Assembly (NCBI GenBank): GCA_945875845.1
Contig: CAMCMB010000044.1
Location: forward strand, 1 to 59,917
DNA: 59,917 bases
Source of the DNA: Pirellula staleyi DSM 6068
GTDB lineage: Bacteria; Planctomycetota; Planctomycetia; Pirellulales; Pirellulaceae
Direction of reading: 5' to 3'
Below the pieces are notes generated by a model. It ran no database searches. It saw nothing but the letters and a program-made list of their open reading frames with translations, and was not told the DNA's origin. The translations under genes and the position numbers were made by a program. This document shows positions 53,985-59,917 of the stretch, piece after piece (the stretch's first letter is position 1; every line of letters begins with the position of its first letter).

Positions 53985-54093
53985 ACAAGTCGCTAAGGCC
54001 ATGCCAATCGTCAATCCACTTTCGATTCTGTCAGCAACGGACGATAGGCAGTCCGAGCATGATCCTAGGCGGCACGCGCATCCTCGCTGGTCA

Positions 54094-54301
54094 CGGTTTT
54101 CGACGAATGTCGAGCAATTGGAAAACCGGGGCTCGCGGCTTGTTGCTTTAGTGAAGTCGTTATTGGGTAAGGGCGGTATGACGGAATTCCAAGTCCGTCA
54201 ATGGGGAATTCGACGGACTCGGAAGTCCGTCGTACCAATAAATCAACAAGCCGCTAGCGCCCTACGGCTAATTGGGTTGAAAAACATTTGCGGATGTGCT
54301 T
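54094..54301. repeat. Repeat family D, copy split by a MITE-like insertion
   Basis: 54094-54134 matches the left/centre of the copy at 16105-16212 (CGACGAATGTCGAGCAATTG then GAAAACCGGGGCT). 54255-54301 matches its right part (GCCCTACGGCTAATTGGGTT, then CGGATGTGCTTA). The 120 bp between them is element M. In the uninterrupted copy the same two parts are contiguous. Confidence 0.85.
54135..54254. mobile_element. MITE-like element M, copy 4 (120 bp), inserted in repeat D
   Basis: GCGGCTTGTTGCTTTAGTGA at the left end pairs with AATAAATCAACAAGCCGC at the right. The interior has AAGTCGTTATTGGGTAAGGG followed by two opposed ACGGA(A/C)TTCC-type palindromes. It has no coding capacity, so any movement would need a transposase supplied in trans. 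Insertion left at most a few extra bases; a clear target duplication is not visible. Confidence 0.85.
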
Positions 54302-54514
54302 AATACATCGATTTCATGGTAAGATATTGGATCTTTCTAAACGGGTTTCAACTGGGAGTAAGAGATTCCTGCCGAACCGAAATCAAGACGGCCAGGAGCA
54401 GTCGCTCTGCCAATTGGAACAGTGGGTGGTAGATCACAGTCTGCCGCTCGCCCTTATTTTCGACCTCCCACTTCGTTCGCGAAGCCCCCCCTGCCCAGAC
54501 CTGCCTAACACCCT

Positions 54515-57500
54515 ATGAAAACAGTTGCTTGCCTCGCGGCAATGGTGATGCTCTCAGCGACAATACCTCCCGCAATCGCTTTTGCTGCGGATAGCTCGGA
54601 GTTTGAGTTCTTTGAGCAAAAAATTCGGCCGGTTCTGGTTGAGCATTGCTATAGCTGCCACTCGGTTGGAGCCCGTGATTCCAAAAAGCTACAAGGAGCG
54701 TTGCTGTTGGACTCGGCCAACGCAATCGCCAGCGGCGGTGAATCGGGCGCAGTTTTAGTCAAAGGCAAGTCGGCCGACAGTCTGCTTATGAAGGCACTGA
54801 AGTACGACGGTATCGAGATGCCACCCGCTGGCAAACTGCCCGATGATGTCATCGCGAACTTTGCGACGTGGATTGAAATGGGGGCCCCCGATCCGCGTTT
54901 GGGCGACGCGAATTTGGCGCAAAAACGACAGATTAATATCGAAGAAGGGAAGAAGTGGTGGGCCTTTCAGCCTTTGCAAGCTGTCGCGTCGCCCAATGCA
55001 GAAAAACCAATCGATGGTTTCATATGGCAAGCTCAACACGCTCATGGACTGAAAACCAATCATGCAACCAGCAAAGAGAAACTGATTCGTCGCGCCTATT
55101 TTGATTTGATCGGATTGCCGCCAACGCCCGAACAAGTTGCCGCGTTTGTCGGTGATGCGTCGCCACAAGCGTACGAGAAAGTGATCGACACCTTGTTGGC
55201 TAGTTCTGCCTACGGTGAGCGTTGGGCCCGACATTGGCTCGACGCGGCACGCTTTGCTGAGAGCGGTGGTTATGAGTTCGACGGCTTTCGTCCCGGTGCC
55301 TATCATTATCGCGACTGGGTGATTCGAGCCCTCAATCAAGATATGCCTTACGACGAATTCGTGCGGTTGCAATTAGCGGGCGATCTGCTCGCACCCGATG
55401 ACATCCAGGCAGCGTCAGCCACCGGTTTTCTCGTCGCTGGCCCATATCCTGGACAAATCACCGCGAAGACCGTCGAAGGAATTCGCTACGATCAATTGGA
55501 TGACATGATGATGACGATCGGTGGCTCCATGATGGGTCTGACGCTTGGTTGCGTGCGATGTCACTCGCACAAGTATGATCCAATTCCGCACGAGGATTAT
55601 TACGCGTTGGCCGCATCGTTAGCTCGCACGGTTCATGGCGCTAGAAATCTGGATATCGATCCAGCCGCAACGGAACGGGCGATCGAGCAACATCGCCTTG
55701 AACTCGAACCGCTTGTCGCTGCCCTTCACACGTTTGTGACCAACGAACTCCCTTCGCGCTTTAACGCTTGGCAAAAACAAGAGCTTAGCAAACAACCTGA
55801 ACCCGCGCGTTGGCAATCGCTTGAACCGGTCGCGATGGAGGCTGAACGGTCCTACTTGAAACAATTACCAAACGGCATCATTGCTCACGATGGCATGATG
55901 AACCCAGGAACCGTGATTCGGCAGCGAGGCAAGAAACGCAAGGTTGCAGGACAAGAGAAATATCGATTGACATTTCAGACTCACCAGAAAAACCTGAACG
56001 CAATTCGATTGGATGCTTTCACGGACAAGTCGTTACCACAGAAAGGTCCAGGCTTGGAGGGAGATGGCGGTTTTCAATTGATGGAAATCAGTCTCACTGC
56101 CAATCCCGTCGACAAGCAGTCGAAAGAAGCTCCTCAAGTCGTCAAACTAAAACCGGTCTTTGCGGCCAGTGAAGACAAAGATCAACCGCTTGCTCACGCG
56201 GTCGACGATAAACCCGCGACAGCCTGGGTGGTTAAGGCGACGGCGAAGAAGGATAACGCTGCAATCTTGGAATTCGAATCACCGATCGCGGGATTTCCAA
56301 GCGGAACCGAGTTGGTGATCGAGTTGAAATTTCGCGACGTTGGCATCGGGCGTTTGCGAATGGCGATCAGCGTCGAAGCCAATCCGGCGACTTGGGCCGG
56401 TGATGTGTCGATGCAGCATGCCGCTGAGCTCCGCGCAATTGTCGCGGCCAATGGCCAAAAACTCCCAGAGCCGATACCTGATTCGTTGCGAGAACCGCTC
56501 GCTCGCTGGTTTGCTCCTTTCGATTCCGAAAATGCTCGCTACTTCCACGCCGTTCGCGATCATTCCGCGAATACCCCTCGCCCCAAGGTGTCCGAAGTTT
56601 ACACGACCATTGCAGGTGGGGAGGATGTCTATTTTTTGCGACGAGGCGAAGTCAACAACAAACAAGGAAAGGCAGAACCGGGCTTTTTGCAAGTGCTTTC
56701 TCGAAGCAATGAGCCTTCAACACCAACCGACCCACGAACCGCACTCGCGAACTGGATGACCAGTGTCGAGCGTGGCGCAGGGTCGCTGGTCGCTCGAGTT
56801 ATTGTCAATCGTCTTTGGCAACATCATTTTGGCAAAGGGATCGTCGGTACGCCCAACGACTTCGGCGCACAAGGCGACCCACCAACGCATCCCGATCTGC
56901 TTGAGTATCTGGCCAACGCATTGGTGCAAGGAGAATGGAGGCTCAAGCCGCTTCACCGCATGATCATGCTGAGTGATACCTACCAACAGTCGCATGAAAT
57001 AACCCAGGAGAATTTAGCGATCGACCCAACCAACCAATACCTTTGGCACTACCAGCCTCAACGACTCGAAAGCGAATCGATTCGGGACGCAATGCTTGCC
57101 GCCGGTGGCAATCTAGACACAACCATGTTTGGGCCGAGTGTTTTAGAAAATAGCGTCCGTCGCAGTGTGTACCTCCGAGTCAAGCGAAGTGAACTGCTGC
57201 CGATGATGACCATGTTCGATGCGCCAGAACCCACGCAAAGCATCGGCGCGAGAAGTGTCACCACTGTCCCGACGCAATCGCTGGCCATGATGAATTCGCC
57301 GTTCGTACGGCAGCAAGCGAACAAGATGTTTGCTCGTATCAGGCCAACTCCCGATACACCGCTAGAAGTTTCCATTGATAAGGGCTACGAAATCGCTTTG
57401 GGCCGAACGCCCACTCCTACGGAGCGGAGCCAAATGCTGGCGTTCCTTCAACAACAGCGGGCGGCGGATGGCTCTGAGGTTTCGAACTCGACCGAGGATA

Positions 57501-57559
57501 GGTTGGCCGAATTTTGTCACGTTCTACTTTGTTTGAACGAATTTGTGTACATCGATTAA
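54515..57559 (+). CDS. PSD1-type protein: PSCyt1 (c-heme), DUF1549 and DUF1553
   Basis: 1014 residues. Signal peptide (about 1-24), then a planctomycete cytochrome C domain (PSCyt1) with CYSCH (45-49) and a GIEMPPAGKLPDD segment supplying the likely Met ligand. The DUF1549 domain (IRRAYFDLIGLPPTPEQV; ARHWLDAARFAESGGYE; VRCHSHKYDPIPHEDYYAL with a second CxxCH-like CVRCH) and the DUF1553 domain (RVIVNRLWQHHFGKGIV; HRMIMLSDTYQQS; TTVPTQSLAMMNSPFV) follow. Such proteins are strongly expanded in planctomycetes and always accompany a DUF1501 protein, as here. They are exported; their role is thought to be in polysaccharide use but is unproven. Confidence 0.92.
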   Translation: MKTVACLAAMVMLSATIPPAIAFAADSSEFEFFEQKIRPVLVEHCYSCHSVGARDSKKLQGALLLDSANAIASGGESGAVLVKGKSADSLLMKALKYDGIEMPPAGKLPDDVIANFATWIEMGAPDPRLGDANLAQKRQINIEEGKKWWAFQPLQAVASPNAEKPIDGFIWQAQHAHGLKTNHATSKEKLIRRAYFDLIGLPPTPEQVAAFVGDASPQAYEKVIDTLLASSAYGERWARHWLDAARFAESGGYEFDGFRPGAYHYRDWVIRALNQDMPYDEFVRLQLAGDLLAPDDIQAASATGFLVAGPYPGQITAKTVEGIRYDQLDDMMMTIGGSMMGLTLGCVRCHSHKYDPIPHEDYYALAASLARTVHGARNLDIDPAATERAIEQHRLELEPLVAALHTFVTNELPSRFNAWQKQELSKQPEPARWQSLEPVAMEAERSYLKQLPNGIIAHDGMMNPGTVIRQRGKKRKVAGQEKYRLTFQTHQKNLNAIRLDAFTDKSLPQKGPGLEGDGGFQLMEISLTANPVDKQSKEAPQVVKLKPVFAASEDKDQPLAHAVDDKPATAWVVKATAKKDNAAILEFESPIAGFPSGTELVIELKFRDVGIGRLRMAISVEANPATWAGDVSMQHAAELRAIVAANGQKLPEPIPDSLREPLARWFAPFDSENARYFHAVRDHSANTPRPKVSEVYTTIAGGEDVYFLRRGEVNNKQGKAEPGFLQVLSRSNEPSTPTDPRTALANWMTSVERGAGSLVARVIVNRLWQHHFGKGIVGTPNDFGAQGDPPTHPDLLEYLANALVQGEWRLKPLHRMIMLSDTYQQSHEITQENLAIDPTNQYLWHYQPQRLESESIRDAMLAAGGNLDTTMFGPSVLENSVRRSVYLRVKRSELLPMMTMFDAPEPTQSIGARSVTTVPTQSLAMMNSPFVRQQANKMFARIRPTPDTPLEVSIDKGYEIALGRTPTPTERSQMLAFLQQQRAADGSEVSNSTEDRLAEFCHVLLCLNEFVYID

Positions 57560-57592
57560 CTGAGGGAAGAATGGGGCATTTAAGAAGAAAAT

Positions 57593-57653
57593 GGGAGGGC
57601 GAGGCTCCTGCCGAGCTTGCGACGCAATGGTTCGGCAGGAGCCTCACCCTCCC
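57593..57653. repeat. Repeat family A, copy inside the PSD1-DUF1501 operon
   Basis: 61-bp inverted repeat (GGGAGGGCGAGGCTCCTGCC / GGCAGGAGCCTCACCCTCCC) almost identical to 31053-31113. It lies in the 163-bp gap between the two genes, so as RNA it would form a strong hairpin within the message. Confidence 0.88.
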
Positions 57654-57722
57654 CATGAAATGGCAAGCAATTCTAAGCGGAGCGCCAGACAGGCTCCTTA
57701 CTAACACGATAAAGAAATAACC

Positions 57723-59171
57723 ATGTTTAACTATTACTCTCCCGCCGAAGTCACCTTGCCCGCTCGACGACGCTTCTTTCAAGAAGCTGGACTTGGCTTT
57801 GGATCACTTGCTCTTGCCAGCATGCTGAATTCCGAATCCGTTGCAAATACACCGTCTGACCCGCTGGCACTCAAAGAACCGCATTTTCCAGGCAAAGTGA
57901 AATCGATCATCTGGTTGTTCATGACGGGTGGTCCATCGCAAGTGGATACGTGGGACTATAAACCCGAGTTGCAAAAGCGCGATGGCCAAGAACTCTCGGG
58001 TGCCGATCCGAAAACCGGCTTCTTCACCACGAGTGGCAAATGCCTCAAGTCGCCATTCCAGTGGGCTCAGCATGGCGAGTCAGGCTCGTGGGCCTCGGAT
58101 CTGTTTCCCCATCTCTCTGAGCACGTCGATCGGATGTGCTTCCTGCACTCGATGTACCTAAAGCAGAACAATCATGCTCCTGCGTCCATCGAATTAATGT
58201 GTGGTACCAATCGTCCTGGACTGCCAGCCCTAGGTGCATGGATGACGTACGGCCTCGGATCACAAAATCAAAATCTCCCGTCCTATGTGGTTCTGCACGA
58301 TACTCGGCCACGAGGCGACGACCAAATCTGGTCAGCCGGTTTTTTGCCCAAAACGTATCAGGCCATGGCACTCGACGCGCGTCGCAAAGAAACAATCGAC
58401 AATCTAGTACGGGACACCAAACGCAGTGATGGACAACAACGATCGCAGTTGGATTTGATTCGCCAGCTCAACCAGGAGCATGCCGTCGCTCGGCCAACAC
58501 AGGCCGACCTAGCGGCGCGAATCAACTCGTATGAACTCGCATACCGAATGCAGATGGCGGCACCTGAAGCACTGGATCTTTCGCTAGAAACCGCAGCCAC
58601 TCATCAACTCTATGGCATGGATAAACCCGAATGCGAGACGTTCGCTCGGCAGTGTCTTTTGTCGCGACGATTAGTCGAACGCGGTGTTCGCTTCGTTCAG
58701 GTCTTTGCTGGCAAAGGCGTAGGCGGCGATGGTAGCGTGAACGACGTACCTTGGGACTGCCACACGGATCTCCAGACCAACCACCGATCTTGTGCAATGC
58801 ATACCGACCAACCGGCCGCAGCCTTGCTCACCGATCTCCAATCACGCGGGTTGCTCGATACGACGCTGGTCATATGGGGCGGCGAGTTTGGACGAACCTC
58901 CGATTCGCAAGGGGCAAAGGGGCGCGATCACAACCCGAACGGCTTTACGATCTGGATGGCAGGTGCAGGCGTTAAGGGTGGATTCCATTACGGGGCGACC
59001 GATCCATTTGGATATAAGGCGGTCGAAAACAAAGTCCACGTCAACGATTTGCATGCCACGCTACTGCACATGCTCGGTCTGGATCATACGAAACTCACGC
59101 ATCGGTTCAACGGTCGCGACTTTCGTCTGACCGATGTAGGCGGCGAGGTTATCAAGGACATCCTGGCGTAG
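57723..59171 (+). CDS. DUF1501-domain exported protein
   Basis: 482 residues. A twin-arginine-like signal (ARRRFFQEAGLGFGSLALAS) indicates folded export. The DUF1501 core, related to alkaline phosphatase/sulfatase folds, shows WLFMTGGPSQVDTWDYKP near the start, NNHAPASIELMCG, WDCHTDLQ, VIWGGEFGRT and GRDHNPNGFTIWMAGAGVKGG, the last with likely metal-binding His/Asp. It is the standard partner of the upstream PSD1 protein; a hydrolase is likely but no substrate is known. Start ATG at 57723; the pair is separated by repeat A. Confidence 0.93.
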   Translation: MFNYYSPAEVTLPARRRFFQEAGLGFGSLALASMLNSESVANTPSDPLALKEPHFPGKVKSIIWLFMTGGPSQVDTWDYKPELQKRDGQELSGADPKTGFFTTSGKCLKSPFQWAQHGESGSWASDLFPHLSEHVDRMCFLHSMYLKQNNHAPASIELMCGTNRPGLPALGAWMTYGLGSQNQNLPSYVVLHDTRPRGDDQIWSAGFLPKTYQAMALDARRKETIDNLVRDTKRSDGQQRSQLDLIRQLNQEHAVARPTQADLAARINSYELAYRMQMAAPEALDLSLETAATHQLYGMDKPECETFARQCLLSRRLVERGVRFVQVFAGKGVGGDGSVNDVPWDCHTDLQTNHRSCAMHTDQPAAALLTDLQSRGLLDTTLVIWGGEFGRTSDSQGAKGRDHNPNGFTIWMAGAGVKGGFHYGATDPFGYKAVENKVHVNDLHATLLHMLGLDHTKLTHRFNGRDFRLTDVGGEVIKDILA

Positions 59172-59358
59172 CGTGAAGGGAACGATCCCCCTGGATAAAC
59201 CCTGTGGCATTCGGTTTCATGCCATCTGGCTTTACGCCAGTGGTAATTGACCTTCACCCTAGAACGATCGGAAAGTCAATTTGCCCCTCTGAACCTTGAA
59301 CATCCTTCCTCAAATTGCCTCGAAGTAGCGCATCAATGTTGCTGAACCAAGAGAGCAT

Positions 59359-59484
59359 GGAATTCGATTTCTATAAAATATTGAATGCGGACTAACACGC
59401 AAACGCAGAGTGATCGTGGACACTGTCGACAATAACTTGGATCCAGTCTAAAACCATATCCGGATTCAGAAAAATCTCAGAGTC
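59359..59484. repeat. Direct repeat E, right copy
   Basis: Same orientation as 53859-53984, with the shared blocks listed there. It lies about 190 bp after the DUF1501 gene. The stretch 59172-59358 between them contains a weak inverted pair (GTGAAGG near 59172, CCTTCAC near 59251) that could end the transcript, and no gene. Confidence 0.75.
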
Positions 59485-59585
59485 CTACATTCGACACGAG
59501 CTCGATGGCAAGCACCTCCGCAGATAGGCTGTGAATTTTTGGATGGTGCGTTTTTTGGCGTCAGTTTCACAACTCGACGCGTAAT

Positions 59586-59745
59586 GGCTCGTTGATTTAA
59601 TGAGTCTTTACCTAAGCTATGGTTTTATCATAACCCGAAACGTGAGTGAGGGGCAAAGAGTCCCTCGTTTACACTTCGGGTTGTGATTAAATCAACAAGC
59701 CCGTAAACGAGGGATCGCGGTTGGCCCCTCTCTCACGGGCACGGT
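59586..59745. repeat. Second-type element with M-like ends, plus a flanking fragment
   Basis: 59586-59701 is about 116 bp with ends GGCTCGTTGATTTAAT and ATTAAATCAACAAGCC, the same ends as element M, but with a different core (GAGTGAGGGGCAAAGAGTCC to ACACTTCGGGTTGTG). About 60 bp of it is identical, in reverse, to 43852-43909. A further piece (GTAAACGAGGGATCGCGG through GGCCCCTCTCTCACGGGC) follows. The 703-bp region 59172-59874 holds no gene. Confidence 0.8.
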
Positions 59746-59874
59746 TTACCATATCCCTACCCGAGTGCGAACGCGTACTTTCGCGGAGAAACTATGTAGG
59801 GTTGCATCAAGAAAAAAATCCGGCACACTCGTTGGGAATACCAAATTACTTCATTCTCCAACGAGGGCCGAATT

Positions 59875-59917
59875 ATGTCTAAGGTTATCATGGTTGGTTG
59901 CGATTTGCACGACCGTT
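59875..59917 (+). CDS. IS110-family transposase, N-terminal 14 codons
   Basis: The ATG at 59875 starts a frame reading MSKVIMVGCDLHDR and running off the window. This matches the start of planctomycete IS110-type DEDD transposases, in which the Asp in GCDLHD is the first catalytic acidic residue. An imperfect inverted pair (CACTCGTTGGGAA at 59828, TTCTCCAACGAGGG at 59853) lies just upstream and may belong to the element's left end. Only a fragment is visible. Confidence 0.7.
   Translation, partial: MSKVIMVGCDLHDR

Overview
The window looks like chromosomal DNA of a planctomycete, probably near the Pirellulales (Rhodopirellula-like). The signs are a PSCyt1/DUF1549/DUF1553 protein paired with a DUF1501 protein, an SHD1-domain protein, a DUF3472 protein, a tail-anchored Ser/Thr kinase, an ECF sigma factor beside a von Willebrand A protein, and archaeal-type formylmethanofuran:tetrahydromethanopterin formyltransferases. 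All of this rests on reading motifs by eye; no database search was run. I saw no rRNA, tRNA, CRISPR array or prophage.

Layout. 0-5.8 kb: the truncated start of a REP-associated tyrosine transposase, a secreted sialidase-like protein, a Ser/Thr kinase, a zinc-ribbon/GYF_2 membrane protein and a divergent Ftr paralogue. 6-10 kb: sucCD, then a convergent secreted SHD1 protein with 25-residue tandem repeats. 10-16 kb: a c-heme sensor histidine kinase, purM, a MoaD/ThiS-type protein, a uronate isomerase-like enzyme and an E. coli-type asd. 16-23 kb (minus strand): a four-gene operon of ABC transporter, HlyD-type adaptor, TolC-type channel and ApbE flavin transferase. 23-27.6 kb: a coiled-coil protein coupled to a TrmH-type methyltransferase, a DUF885 metallopeptidase-like protein and the canonical Ftr. 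27.8-31 kb: an ECF sigma factor and a membrane vWA protein. 31-38 kb: a secreted protein coupled to a flavoprotein, then a giant beta-propeller protein with three PDZ domains. 38-44 kb: an ABC ATPase with a large membrane protein, a monoheme protein and a DUF3472 protein. 44-50 kb: a Uma2 nuclease-like ORF and a minus-strand group of glgX, ackA, a hexulose-6-phosphate-synthase-like enzyme and a zinc alcohol dehydrogenase. 50-53 kb: a zincin-S9 peptidase fusion. 54.5-59.2 kb: the PSD1/DUF1501 pair. The window ends in the first codons of an IS110-type transposase.

How the genes fit together. Two formyltransferase paralogues and a hexulose-phosphate-synthase-like protein suggest one-carbon (formaldehyde/formate) handling. 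glgX and ackA are translationally coupled, which suggests glycogen breakdown tied to acetyl-phosphate/ATP formation. Three genes encode c-type heme motifs (CxxCH), and many products carry export signals.

The intergenic space is unusually full of short dispersed repeats in at least five families. The most informative is a ~120-bp element with inverted ends (GGCTTGTTGATTTAAT). One copy is inserted inside a member of another repeat family, and an uninterrupted member of that family lies elsewhere in the window. The PSD1/DUF1501 pair is flanked by ~125-bp direct repeats.
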